Positions 17,502-25,866 are shown, counted from the stretch's first letter. The stretch is DNA of 64,000 nucleotides from Nitrospirota bacterium (GCA_021838765.1 JAKCCY010000001.1:45720-109719); one strand, 5' to 3'. Notes: generated from the letters alone by a model not told the origin. A program made the numbers and translations.

Positions 17502-18313
17502 CAATAGAGTGGGAAGGCAAAAACTTCGCTGAAGGATCTCTCCTGGCTAGAATCCTGGTGGACGGAAAGGCCCTTACCGCGGAGGCTCTCTCTTGGGGGG
17601 AGCTCTTTCGCCTCCCCTCCGGAGAGATCCGGACAAAGGATTCTGTGACCCTTCTGCCACCCGTTGTTCCAACGAAGATCGTGGCCGTTGGACTAAACGA
17701 CAAGAATCATGCCCTTGAGATGGGAAAGCCTATTCCATCTGAACCGCTGATTTTCATGAAGGCCACCTCCGCGCTTTTGGCGAACGGGGGGGCAATCCTT
17801 CATCCATCCATGTCGTCCCGGGTGGATTTTGAGGGAGAAATTGCCCTTGTCGTCGGAAAAAAATCTCGCGGCCTTTCCGTCGATCACGCACTGGACTGCC
17901 TTTTGGGCATCACGATCGCCAACGATGTCACGGCGAGAGATCTCCAGCGAAGGGATATCCAGTATATGCGGGCCAAAAGTTTTGATACCTTCTGCCCCCT
18001 TGGTCCATGGGTCCTCGTCGGGGGGAGGCCCGACAACCGCCAGATCATCACCCGTGTGAACGGTTCTGTCCGTCAGGATGGCCGTGCTTCCGGCATGATT
18101 TTTTCCCCGGCAGAAATCTTGTCCTTCATCAGCCATGTGATGACGCTGTACCCCGGGGATGTCATTTTGACAGGAACTCCGTCAGGAGTCGGTCCGCTTT
18201 CTGTGGGAGACGTGGTTTCCATTACGCTCGAAGGGGTTGGCACGCTCGAGAATCATGTCGAGAGGGATTCTTCCCCCGCATGGGAAGGTCTTCCTTCTCT
18301 TGCCGAGCGATAG
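17498..18313 (+). CDS. Fumarylacetoacetate hydrolase-family protein
   Basis: 271 residues. The C-terminal ~210 residues are the FAH fold. The opening KIVAVGLNDKNHALEMG, the metal ligands in VDFEGEIALVVGK (Glu residues), the Asp in ITIANDVTARDLQ, the Lys in MRAKSFDTFCPLGPW and TGTPSGVG are all visible. Family members hydrolyse or decarboxylate beta-diketo acids such as acylpyruvates and oxaloacetate; the substrate cannot be told. The ATG at 17498 overlaps the dapB stop. Placement after dapB may mean a clean-up role toward keto-acid by-products, which is speculative. Confidence 0.85.
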   Translation: MTIEWEGKNFAEGSLLARILVDGKALTAEALSWGELFRLPSGEIRTKDSVTLLPPVVPTKIVAVGLNDKNHALEMGKPIPSEPLIFMKATSALLANGGAILHPSMSSRVDFEGEIALVVGKKSRGLSVDHALDCLLGITIANDVTARDLQRRDIQYMRAKSFDTFCPLGPWVLVGGRPDNRQIITRVNGSVRQDGRASGMIFSPAEILSFISHVMTLYPGDVILTGTPSGVGPLSVGDVVSITLEGVGTLENHVERDSSPAWEGLPSLAER

Positions 18314-20060
18314 CGGAATCCTGTCCGCCGAACGAAATTCACCTGGTTTCGGCATTCTGGAAAACAGCTTTGCCGATCTGCTTGTCCGTCTTTATGGAAA
18401 TGGCCACCGTGAAGACGAGAATCTCTTTGGCCTCCTGGCCGCGACCCTTCTTCTGGAAAGCAGACAGGGCAATGTGGTTTGTCACCTTGAAAAGCTCGCG
18501 GGAAAGCCTGTTCCTCCCGGACGTTCTGGCAGTCCCGGGATCTACCCCGACTCTTCTGTCTTCCTTCTCTCCTGTTCTAGGCTGAGTTCCCGAAAGGCTC
18601 CATTTCCGATCGTTTTCGACCGTGAGGGAAAGCGTGTCTGGCTCCTTCGCTACAGGGAACTCGAGGAACGGATCGCCAGGAACCTGACAACCCGGTCGAA
18701 CCTCAGAGACTCCCTTGAGGGAGAGTCCCCAAAATCGATTTTGTTGGATCGTGCCTTTGGGGAGGCTTCTCCGGAAAATACCATCAGAAGATGTGCAAAC
18801 ATCGTTTTTCACCGAAAACTTCTGATCCTTTCGGGAGGTCCGGGAACGGGAAAGACGACTGCACTCTCCCGGATCCTGTCCCGTTGTCCATCACTGTTGT
18901 CCATCCCTCCCGAGAGAATCGCCCTTGTTGCCCCGACGGGGAAGGCTGCCGCACGTCTTGGTGAATCGATCGCCAAGCTGTTACCGGACCTTCCCGATCA
19001 GGACGATCGGGAGTATCTGTCCAAAATTCCCTCGCCGATGACGATCCACAGATTGATCGCCCAGGCGAAAAGGGATCATGAGCAAAACCCCTTGCCTCTT
19101 CCTGTCGATCTTTTGGTGGTGGATGAAATGTCGATGGTGGACCTGTCCCTGTTTGACAAGCTCCTTTTGGTATTGCCGGATGAAGCCATTCTGATCCTTT
19201 CGGGGGATCCTGGCCAGCTTTCCTCCGTTGCTCCGGGAGCGGTCTTTGGGGAAATTCTGAAAAAACCGGAAGAATCTTTGTCCGGATCTCCTGAAGGAAT
19301 CTCCGGATCGATCGCAATTCTGAAAAAAAGCTACAGGTTCAGTGGCGATTCCGGTGTGGGACAATTGTCCCGCTGGATCAGGGACGGAGGCGTGACTCCC
19401 CTTGATCCCGATTCGCTTTCAGGTGTTGTCTTTCGGCAAGGGGCGTCGCTTGCAGACTTTTATCAGGATGTCACCCGGGATTTTTCTCCTTATATGAAGG
19501 CAAAAGACTTGTCCGGAGCCTTTTTTGCCCTCTCCGGTCTTGGCGTTTTGAGTCCACTGCGAGACGGACAGAGGGGAGTGGTCGAAATCTCAAGGAACCT
19601 CGGACAGATTCTTTTTTCAAATTACAGTCGTTCCCCTGAGCGAAGTCAGCGGGGCCATCCGGTGGTTGTCCTGAAAAACTCCAGTGAGCTTGACCTTTCT
19701 AACGGAGATGTGGGCATCATTCCTTTTCCCTGGTGGGGAGATCCCGGCCGTGTTTATTTTCCAAGGGGGGAAGGGGGGGAGAAGACTGTTCCCATCGAGA
19801 TCCTTCCCCCCTGGGAGAGTGCACTGGCGCTGACCGTCCATAAAAGTCAGGGCTCCGAGTTCTCGAGGGTCCATCTACTTCTTCCCCGGCTCTTTCACCC
19901 TTTTCTGACACGGGAGCTTCTTTACACGGCGGTGACCAGAGCCAGGGAGTCCCTTGTTGTCTGGGGTGACTTCCCTGTTTTCCTGGAAGGAGTCCACCAT
20001 CAATCCACCCGCCATTCTGCCCTGGGGGACTTCTTATGGTCCCCATCGTCAATTGTCTGA
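18255..20060 (+). CDS. recD: RecD-type helicase (exonuclease V alpha subunit)
   Basis: 601 residues, the size of RecBCD RecD (608 in E. coli) rather than the larger RecD2. SF1B helicase motifs follow in order: Walker A LSGGPGTGKTTAL at ~192-204, APTGKAAARL, Walker B LLVVDEMSMVDLSLF, SYRFSGDSGVGQLS, and the C-terminal TVHKSQGSEFSRV and ELLYTAVTRARESLVVW. The N-terminal ~190 residues match the RecD domain 1 region. The ATG at 18255 is preferred; a TTG at 18237 would add six residues. It overlaps the FAH gene by 59 bases. No recB or recC lies in the window. Confidence 0.88.
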   Translation: MSRGILPPHGKVFLLLPSDSGILSAERNSPGFGILENSFADLLVRLYGNGHREDENLFGLLAATLLLESRQGNVVCHLEKLAGKPVPPGRSGSPGIYPDSSVFLLSCSRLSSRKAPFPIVFDREGKRVWLLRYRELEERIARNLTTRSNLRDSLEGESPKSILLDRAFGEASPENTIRRCANIVFHRKLLILSGGPGTGKTTALSRILSRCPSLLSIPPERIALVAPTGKAAARLGESIAKLLPDLPDQDDREYLSKIPSPMTIHRLIAQAKRDHEQNPLPLPVDLLVVDEMSMVDLSLFDKLLLVLPDEAILILSGDPGQLSSVAPGAVFGEILKKPEESLSGSPEGISGSIAILKKSYRFSGDSGVGQLSRWIRDGGVTPLDPDSLSGVVFRQGASLADFYQDVTRDFSPYMKAKDLSGAFFALSGLGVLSPLRDGQRGVVEISRNLGQILFSNYSRSPERSQRGHPVVVLKNSSELDLSNGDVGIIPFPWWGDPGRVYFPRGEGGEKTVPIEILPPWESALALTVHKSQGSEFSRVHLLLPRLFHPFLTRELLYTAVTRARESLVVWGDFPVFLEGVHHQSTRHSALGDFLWSPSSIV

Positions 20061-20202
20061 CATTCCCCCTTTCGTTTTGAAATCCTGAGAAGCCCAAAAC
20101 ACTGAACCTCCCTGAAGACAAGAGTCAAAGCCACCGTTTCTGAAATCCAAAACAGTCCAGTCTCTCGTCAAAAAGGTGACGAAAAGACCCTCTGATGAAA
20201 TA

Positions 20203-20215
20203 GGCAAAATTTGCC
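20203..20215. repeat. Inverted repeat, candidate activator site upstream of the flgF promoter
   Basis: GGCAAA-A-TTTGCC, a perfect 6+1+6 palindrome centred 107 bases upstream of the -24 GG. That is the usual distance for a sigma-54 activator (FleQ/FlrC class). A closely similar palindrome lies upstream of the other sigma-54-type promoter at 33714. Confidence 0.4.
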
Positions 20216-20314
20216 GATAGCCTTCCCGTGCTTCCTCCAATCCTTGAATCCGTCCAAATCCGGGCGCGTATTTTCTCTTGCCAGGCCTGATCTTTTTCTA
20301 CGGGAAAACGGATT

Positions 20315-20330
20315 TGGCATATATATTGCT
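20315..20330 (+). promoter_or_regulatory. Sigma-54-type promoter of the flgF operon
   Basis: TGGCATATATATTGCT. The invariant GG (20316-20317) and GC (20328-20329) are exactly 10 bases apart, and the flanks match TGGCA and TTGCT. Expected +1 is near 20341, giving a leader of about 33 bases with a GAGGAGG-type ribosome site before ATG 20374. Confidence 0.75.
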
Positions 20331-20373
20331 TTTGTCTCACCGGAATGTTTTTGGAATCGGAGAGGAGGTCAGG

Positions 20374-21177
20374 ATGAGGCAGGGAGAGTTTGCACTTGTA
20401 TCCGGAGCACAGGGACAAGAACAGTTGATGGAAGTTCTCACCAACAATCTGGCCAATGTGGATACACCCGGGTTCAAGAAAGACCGGGTGACATTTCAGA
20501 CTTATATGCCCCACAAGGAGCTTCTGGTCAAAAAGCCGGAGACCCAGCCGGGAACGAATCTCACTCCCTGGGGAGAGTTTCCGGATCCATGGGGAATGGC
20601 CGGTCAGGATGTCCCCCATTCGGGGGTTGACCGGATCCATGTCCGCTATAGCCAGGGGATGATCCGCCAGACCGGCAATCCTCTCGACATGGCCATTAAC
20701 GGCGACGGTTTTTTTCATGTCTCGACCCCAAAGGGAGACTTCCTGACCCGAAATGGCCGCTTCACGATGGATGAGACCGGTGGGCTTGTGACCCATGAGG
20801 GATATCAGGTCCTTGACCAAAAGGGTGAGCCGGTCAAACTTCCCGTTGGTGGCAAGGATCTGACCATCCGTGTTCGCGCTGACGGATCTCTCTTCAAGGG
20901 AAATCAGTTTGTCGCGAAACTTGGAATCTATACGCCGAGGGACGGGGTGCAAAGCCTCTCAAAAATAGGGGAGGGTCTTTTTCAATCGGGAAAAATCGAT
21001 CCTGTTGCCAAGCCCAGGGTCATGGATGGTGGATATGAAACCTCGAATGTGAACGGAACCGCCGAAATGGTCCGGATGATCCAGGCGATGAGGGCTTTCC
21101 AGACACATGTTCAGGTGATGAAAGCCATGAACGAGCTGACAAACCGGACGGTTAACGATATTTCGATCATTGCCTGA
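20374..21177 (+). CDS. flgF: Flagellar basal-body proximal rod protein FlgF
   Basis: 267 residues. It is a rod subunit joining the FlgB/C part to FlgG in the periplasm. The flagellar rod N-terminal motif is near the start (LMEVLTNNLANVDTPGFKKD), the middle has GNPLDMAINGDGFFHV and FLTRNGRFTMDETG, and the C-terminal rod/hook motif ends the protein (ETSNVNGTAEMVRMIQAMRAFQTH). The ATG at 20374 has GAGGAGG upstream and follows the sigma-54-type promoter. A longer frame would start inside the promoter and was rejected. Confidence 0.9.
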   Translation: MRQGEFALVSGAQGQEQLMEVLTNNLANVDTPGFKKDRVTFQTYMPHKELLVKKPETQPGTNLTPWGEFPDPWGMAGQDVPHSGVDRIHVRYSQGMIRQTGNPLDMAINGDGFFHVSTPKGDFLTRNGRFTMDETGGLVTHEGYQVLDQKGEPVKLPVGGKDLTIRVRADGSLFKGNQFVAKLGIYTPRDGVQSLSKIGEGLFQSGKIDPVAKPRVMDGGYETSNVNGTAEMVRMIQAMRAFQTHVQVMKAMNELTNRTVNDISIIA

Positions 21178-21244
21178 CAGATTTTCAATCACCCACCGCG
21201 ATTCCGGATCCTGACGATCCGGTTTCTTGGAAGGAGCCCTTTCG

Positions 21245-22030
21245 ATGTTCAGCGCACTTTGGAACGCAGCCTCCGGAATGGAAGCCCAGCAGACCAATCT
21301 TGATGTCATCACCAATAACATGGCAAACGTCAATACCACAGCATACAAGCGCCAGCGGGCGAATTTTCAGGATCTGATGTATCAGACGATGGTCCCTCCT
21401 GGCGAGTCCCAGAGCCTTCTCGGAAATCAAAGTCCAACGGGTCTCCAGGTGGGTCTCGGAGTTCGCGCAGGGTCTGTGCAAAAGATTTTTCTCCAGGGCT
21501 CCTTCCGGCAAACAGGCTCCCCTCTGGATGTGGCGATCCAGGGGAACGGATTTCTACAGGTCCGCCTCCCTGACGGAAGAATCGCCTACACAAGGGATGG
21601 AACCCTGAATATCGACGGGAAAGGCCGGCTCGTGAACTCTGACGGGCAGCTTGTGGACCCGCCCGTCAGCATTCCGCCAAATGCCAAAACGGTCACGATT
21701 TCCGGTGACGGGGAAATCACCGTCAACCTTCCAGGCCAGATTCGTCCAACAAGAATCGGCCAGCTGGTTTTGGCCCAGTTCATAAACCCCGCTGGTCTTG
21801 AGTCAAGGGGAAACAACCTTTACATGGAAACGCAGGCCTCCGGCGCTCCACAGTTGTCAAACCCCGGAGTGAATGGGGCAGGCCATCTTTTGCCGGGATT
21901 TCTGGAGGCGTCGAACGTCAATGTCGCCGAAGAGCTTGTCAATATGGTGATTGGCCAGAGGGCATACCAGATGGATGCCACCGGTATCCGTACGGTCAAC
22001 CAGATGCTGGGATATACGGCGTCTCTGTGA
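21245..22030 (+). CDS. flgG: Flagellar distal rod protein FlgG
   Basis: 261 residues, exactly the usual FlgG length, in the FlgF-FlgG order. The N-terminus FSALWNAASGMEAQQTNLDV with NNMANVNTTAYKRQRANF is diagnostic, followed by GNGFLQVRLPDGRIAYTRDG and the C-terminal LEASNVNVAEELVNMVIGQR and AYQMDATGIRT. The ATG at 21245 follows GGAAGGAG. FlgG forms the drive-shaft rod that passes through the P and L rings encoded just downstream. Confidence 0.95.
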   Translation: MFSALWNAASGMEAQQTNLDVITNNMANVNTTAYKRQRANFQDLMYQTMVPPGESQSLLGNQSPTGLQVGLGVRAGSVQKIFLQGSFRQTGSPLDVAIQGNGFLQVRLPDGRIAYTRDGTLNIDGKGRLVNSDGQLVDPPVSIPPNAKTVTISGDGEITVNLPGQIRPTRIGQLVLAQFINPAGLESRGNNLYMETQASGAPQLSNPGVNGAGHLLPGFLEASNVNVAEELVNMVIGQRAYQMDATGIRTVNQMLGYTASL

Positions 22031-22047
22031 GTGGACGGAGGAGTGGG

Positions 22048-22707
22048 ATGAAGAGCCAAGACGCTTTTTGCGGAATCGTTGCAGGAATCCTGCCGGTGCT
22101 TTTCTTTTCCGGGATGGCCTGGGGACAGGATCCGCTGATCGCTCCGTCATCGCCCGGGATATTCTCGGTGAATCAGGATGTTCTGCTCCAGATGTCACGA
22201 CAGGCCCTGCATCTTCCCTCCGGTCGACGGATGGTTCTCAAAAATCCCCCCAGAAGTTTTCAGGACTATGGAGACCCTCCCACAGGAGGTAGGGTCACGG
22301 TGGAGTCGATGGATTCGTCTACAGGTGTCATTCATATGGCGATGGAGGTCCAGAACGGGGCCATTATTTCCGAGGTCCTTTATTTTGACGCCTCGATCCC
22401 CAAGAACGTCTCCTCCAGGGAAATCCTGTCCACAGGAGGCGGTGAGATTGAAGAGAATCTTGTCCGTTCCGGGGATGAGGTGAGAATTTTGGCCAAGGGC
22501 TCAGGATTTGAAATCTCCCTGCCGGGAATCGCCCAAAACGATGGCGGAATGGGGGAGATGGTTACGGTGGTCAACTCCCGGTCAGGAGCCCGTCTTCGGG
22601 GAAAGGTTTCCGGTGCCGACCGCATTGTTGTGGAAATGGCGGATTTATCGGAAAAGACCGGAGGTATGGAAATGGATTCCGGGAATGAAGGGGAAAAGTT
22701 GCCATGA
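22048..22707 (+). CDS. flgA: Flagellar P-ring assembly chaperone FlgA
   Basis: 219 residues with a signal peptide (hydrophobic core ~10-28, cleavage near AWGQ), so periplasmic. The C-terminal SAF-like domain is recognisable from GEMVTVVNSRSGARLRGKV followed by a short Val-rich strand, a pattern shared by FlgA proteins. The N-terminal half is poorly conserved. FlgA is known to chaperone FlgI during P-ring formation. It has GGAGGAG before the ATG at 22048 and ends in ATGA overlap with flgH, with flgI next. Confidence 0.8.
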   Translation: MKSQDAFCGIVAGILPVLFFSGMAWGQDPLIAPSSPGIFSVNQDVLLQMSRQALHLPSGRRMVLKNPPRSFQDYGDPPTGGRVTVESMDSSTGVIHMAMEVQNGAIISEVLYFDASIPKNVSSREILSTGGGEIEENLVRSGDEVRILAKGSGFEISLPGIAQNDGGMGEMVTVVNSRSGARLRGKVSGADRIVVEMADLSEKTGGMEMDSGNEGEKLP

Positions 22708-23381
22708 AGGCACTCTTTTCCCCAAATCAGTCTCGATCTGGTCTTCATCGGGAATCACGGACCTTTTCCGGGTTTTTAAGAGGGGGAATTTTTTTCCTCC
22801 TCTGGAGCTCTTTTCTTCTGGGACAGGGGTGTACCCCGGTGACAAAGACAACAAGGCCGGTTCTGGTCGATGCGGCTCCGCATCCCATGTCTCCTGTTGT
22901 GACGAGAGAGTTTTTTGACGGCCAGATACCTGATGAAGATGGATTTATGGACCTTGCCAGTGATCATCACGCTCTTTTGGCAGGGGATTTGCTACTGGTA
23001 AGCATTCCTCCGAAGAATAAGCTTCCGGGAATGGATCAGGACAAGGTGACAACTTTATCGGGGTTTGTGGTCAGGACACTGCCGGGAGGAAGACTTTTCA
23101 TCATGGTGAGACAGACGATCAGGGAGAAAAGACAGGTTCTCAGGTATGTCATTACCGGTTGGGTGAACGAAACCGATCTCGGTCCCAAAAATACGGTCTC
23201 GATGGGTCAGATCTCGGACCTGAAATATCGTCTGGATACCCCTTCGCCGATCAAGGAAAGCTCATTTGAAAAACCGAAATCGGCCTCAAGACCGCTTCCA
23301 AAGGTGTCATCTCCACCACCGACCAAGCTGGTCAAAAAGACGACTGCCCCTGAAGCAGGAGCGGGAGGAGGGGCGAAATGA
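22704..23381 (+). CDS. flgH: Flagellar L-ring lipoprotein FlgH, divergent
   Basis: 225 residues. A long N-terminal region ends in the lipobox LLGQGC (Cys43), so the protein is lipid-anchored at the outer membrane as expected for the L ring. The segment LLAGDLLLVSI matches the family's VGDxVTVxI strand, and GFVVRTLPGGRLFIMVRQTI plus VITGWVNETDLGPKNTVSMGQISDLKYR matches the FlgH C-terminal core. The usual ~80-residue middle (Ser/Ala-rich plus Gly-rich) is much shortened, and a Pro/Lys/Ala-rich tail of ~45 residues is added. The gene lies between flgA and flgI with four-base overlaps on both sides. Confidence 0.75.
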   Translation: MKALFSPNQSRSGLHRESRTFSGFLRGGIFFLLWSSFLLGQGCTPVTKTTRPVLVDAAPHPMSPVVTREFFDGQIPDEDGFMDLASDHHALLAGDLLLVSIPPKNKLPGMDQDKVTTLSGFVVRTLPGGRLFIMVRQTIREKRQVLRYVITGWVNETDLGPKNTVSMGQISDLKYRLDTPSPIKESSFEKPKSASRPLPKVSSPPPTKLVKKTTAPEAGAGGGAK

Positions 23382-24472
23382 AGAATCTCCGGAATGTCCT
23401 TTCCTGGTTTTTGGGCATTTGTCTGATCATGACGGTTGTCATTTCACTGGCCTCTCCGGATCAGGTCCTGGCTTTGCGAATTGAGGATATTGCCCACGTT
23501 GAAGGTGTCACCGATAACCCGCTTGTCGGATACGGACTGATTGTTGGGCTTCGGGGAACGGGAGACACGAAGCTCTCTCCCTTTACCCGGCAGTCTCTGG
23601 TCTCGACCCTCTCAAGGCTTGGGGTCAACATGACCGAGCTCCAGTCCGGCATTCACGGCCACAATGTTGCGGCGGTTCTTCTGACGGCAAAACTGCCCCC
23701 CTTTACCCGTCTGGGCGGTCGTTTTACCGTCCGTGTCTCTTCCATAGGGGATGCCACGGATCTTTCGGGAGGGACGTTATTGATGTCGGCACTGAAGGGA
23801 CCGGATGGAAAGATCTACGCAACCGCCCAGGGGGTGATCGAGACTGCGCCGGACAAGATCCGGAAAACGCCGGCGGCCGCAGGAGCCACTGCCGGGGGAG
23901 CAAAGAAGGGAAACAAGCCGCAGGCGACATCAGGACGCCTTTCCGATGGAGGCCTTGTGGTCCGCAATGTTCCGGTTGTTTATAACGGCCGCAAACACCT
24001 CTGGATCAATCTCGACAAGCCAAGCTTCCTGACGGCGAGCAGGGTGGTCCGGGGAATCAACGCGGATTTTGCAGGGTCGGTGGCCACAGCGGAGGATGCC
24101 GGAACGGTCGATGTACGGGTTCCGGATGGGGAGGAGGGGAATGTCGTGGCATTCATGGCCAGAATCCTCTCGATCGAAGTGACTCCCGATTCACGTCCAC
24201 TCATTGTCATCAATCAGGAAACGGGAACGATCGTGATCGGGCGTGGTGTAAGGGTCTACCCCTGTGCGGTCTCCCAGAAGAACCTGTCGGTCAAGGTTGG
24301 CGGCAAGTCGTCAGGACGAAACGGGTTTTCCCGGGTTGAGAGGTCCGTGACATTGCGAAGCATTGTTCGGGCGTTAAACCAGCTGGGGACAGGGACCAGG
24401 GATATGATTGCCATTTTGCTTGCACTGAAGGAGGCCGGAGCCATGGATGCAACGATTCGGGTTATTGGATGA
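23378..24472 (+). CDS. flgI: Flagellar P-ring protein FlgI
   Basis: 364 residues, standard length, with a signal peptide ending near QVLA-LRIED. The family opening RIEDIAHVEGVTDNPLVGYG with LIVGLRGTGDT is unmistakable, and DARPLIVINxETGTIVIGxxVR is present as SRPLIVINQETGTIVIGRGV. It forms the periplasmic P ring around the rod. An insertion rich in Ala/Gly/Lys (around residues 165-188) is not usual in the family. It overlaps flgH and flgJ by ATGA on each side. Confidence 0.95.
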   Translation: MKNLRNVLSWFLGICLIMTVVISLASPDQVLALRIEDIAHVEGVTDNPLVGYGLIVGLRGTGDTKLSPFTRQSLVSTLSRLGVNMTELQSGIHGHNVAAVLLTAKLPPFTRLGGRFTVRVSSIGDATDLSGGTLLMSALKGPDGKIYATAQGVIETAPDKIRKTPAAAGATAGGAKKGNKPQATSGRLSDGGLVVRNVPVVYNGRKHLWINLDKPSFLTASRVVRGINADFAGSVATAEDAGTVDVRVPDGEEGNVVAFMARILSIEVTPDSRPLIVINQETGTIVIGRGVRVYPCAVSQKNLSVKVGGKSSGRNGFSRVERSVTLRSIVRALNQLGTGTRDMIAILLALKEAGAMDATIRVIG

Positions 24473-24867
24473 ATTCCCTTGGGAATATTGGCGGAAAAAA
24501 AAACGGAGGGATGGTCCAGATCCGGGAGAAAGTGGATCCCGCTCGAGAAAAGGCCCTTCGGCAGGCTGCGACGCGCTTTGAATCCATCGTGATTGGAATG
24601 ATGGTGAAGGAGATGTGGAAAACGGTTCCCAGGAGCGGGTTTCCGGACAGGGCTCCGGGGATGGGGATCGCTGAGGAAATGTACCAGCGTGAGCTTTCCA
24701 GGGATCTTGCCCGATCGGGGGGGCTCGGAGTTGCAAAAGAGATCATTTCCAATATGTCCGGATTGGCCGGAACGGGAAAGGCGATCGACGAAATGTCGGG
24801 ACAGGATGAATCCCCTGTACCGGTGGATGCGGGAAAAGTCGGGGATTCATTCAACGTGGTGGCTTAG
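24469..24867 (+). CDS. flgJ: FlgJ-type rod-capping protein without muramidase domain
   Basis: 132 residues. The central region (LRQAATRFESIVIGMMVKEM, then GIAEEMYQRELSRDLARSGG) is the rod-binding N-terminal domain of FlgJ. The C-terminal glucosaminidase domain found in gammaproteobacteria is absent, as in many other phyla where a separate enzyme opens the peptidoglycan. It overlaps flgI by ATGA and is followed 25 bases later by flagellin 1. Confidence 0.85.
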   Translation: MNSLGNIGGKKNGGMVQIREKVDPAREKALRQAATRFESIVIGMMVKEMWKTVPRSGFPDRAPGMGIAEEMYQRELSRDLARSGGLGVAKEIISNMSGLAGTGKAIDEMSGQDESPVPVDAGKVGDSFNVVA

Positions 24868-24892
24868 AACTCACGAACAGGGAGGTTGACGC

Positions 24893-25753
24893 ATGAGCGG
24901 CATGGTTATCAATACCAATACAGCAAGTCTAGGAGCGCAGTTCAATCTGAACCAGACACAGGATCGCCTCAACAGCTCCATCAATCGGCTGTCCAGCGGA
25001 TACAGGGTCAACACCCCTGCGGACGATCCCGCCGGATATGCGATCGGACAGGTCATGACAAGCTATATCAAGTCGATCCAGCAGGCGGTGAGGAATGCCA
25101 ACGACGGGACCGGGCTGATCCAGACCGTTGGCGGTGCGCTTCTGACCGACAACGAGATCCTGATCAAGATGAGGTCCCTGGCAATTCAGGCGGCAAACGG
25201 AACCTACAGTCCGGACAACCTTTCGGTGATCCAGAACGAGTACCAGCATCTGATGAGTGAAATCAACCGGGTGGCCATGGTGACCAACTTCAATGGCAGG
25301 AAGGTTCTTGACGGCTCGATGAGTAACGGTCTGATCTTCCAGATCGACGCCGGAACGGATGACACGAACAGGCTTCTGGTCAAGATTCCCTCCATCAGTA
25401 CCGATGCCATGGGTATTTACCAGAACAGTACCCTGATCATGTCTCTCGGAGCCACATCCCTCATGAGCTACTCCATGGCGATGTCCGCCATTTCCGCCAT
25501 TGACGGTGCCCTTTCCGAGCTGAACACCATTCAGGGAACGCTGGGCGCTTTTCAGGACCGGATGACCTGGACCATCAGGAATCTGAATACGGAACTGGTG
25601 AATGTCGCTGCTTCGAAGAGCCAGATCAAGGATGTGAACTTTGCCAAGGAAACAGCCCGATTCGTGCGGGACCGCATTCTTCAGCAGTCCGGAACGGCGG
25701 TCCTGTCCCAGGCGAACCAGATTCCCCAGGCGGCACTGAAGCTTCTTCCCTAG
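24893..25753 (+). CDS. fliC1: Flagellin 1
   Basis: 286 residues. The N-terminal D0/D1 helix NTNTASLGAQFNLNQTQDRL leads into RLSSGYRVNTPADDPAGYAI, and the C-terminal D1/D0 helix DVNFAKETARFVRDRILQQS ends QIPQAALKLLP. Only ~80 residues lie between the conserved ends, so the D2/D3 surface domain is minimal. The start has AGGGAGG upstream. No sigma-28 match is visible in the 90 bases before it, so it is probably read from the sigma-54 flgF operon. A second, shorter flagellin lies 4.6 kb downstream. Confidence 0.95.
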   Translation: MSGMVINTNTASLGAQFNLNQTQDRLNSSINRLSSGYRVNTPADDPAGYAIGQVMTSYIKSIQQAVRNANDGTGLIQTVGGALLTDNEILIKMRSLAIQAANGTYSPDNLSVIQNEYQHLMSEINRVAMVTNFNGRKVLDGSMSNGLIFQIDAGTDDTNRLLVKIPSISTDAMGIYQNSTLIMSLGATSLMSYSMAMSAISAIDGALSELNTIQGTLGAFQDRMTWTIRNLNTELVNVAASKSQIKDVNFAKETARFVRDRILQQSGTAVLSQANQIPQAALKLLP

Positions 25754-25801
25754 GGATTTCGAAACGCTGGCAAAGCTATTGATCTCCTTGTCCACCTCCT
25801 C

Positions 25802-25829
25802 TAAAGTTTTTCTTAAACCTGACCGATTA
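25802..25829 (+). promoter_or_regulatory. Sigma-28-type promoter of flgM-flgN-flgK-flgL
   Basis: TAAAGTTT (25802-25809) is a perfect match to the sigma-28 (FliA) -35 element. It is followed by 12 bases and ACCGATTA (25822-25829), a good match to the -10 GCCGATAA. Expected +1 is about 25836, 30 bases before flgM. Confidence 0.7.
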
Positions 25830-25866
25830 GTCGTATGAGGTGGTTTATGAATAGGAGGGTTGTGAG

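Larger units (their letters stand above)
20061..20373 (+). other. 313-base intergenic regulatory region before flgF
   Basis: No convincing gene is present. The region holds a short hairpin CGTCA-aaaagg-TGACG at about 20167-20182, a 13-base inverted repeat at 20203-20215 and a sigma-54-type promoter at 20315-20330, all placed as expected for an activator-dependent flagellar promoter. No strong terminator for recD was seen. Confidence 0.55.

Noticed and set aside
20203..20215. GGCAAAATTTGC as a sigma-54 promoter
   Set aside because: The GG and GC are only 8 bases apart; 10 are required.
20213..20220. GCCGATAG as a sigma-28 -10 box upstream of flgF
   Set aside because: No TAAA-type -35 at 11-15 bases; the sequence is part of the GGCAAAATTTGCC palindrome and a better sigma-54 match lies downstream.
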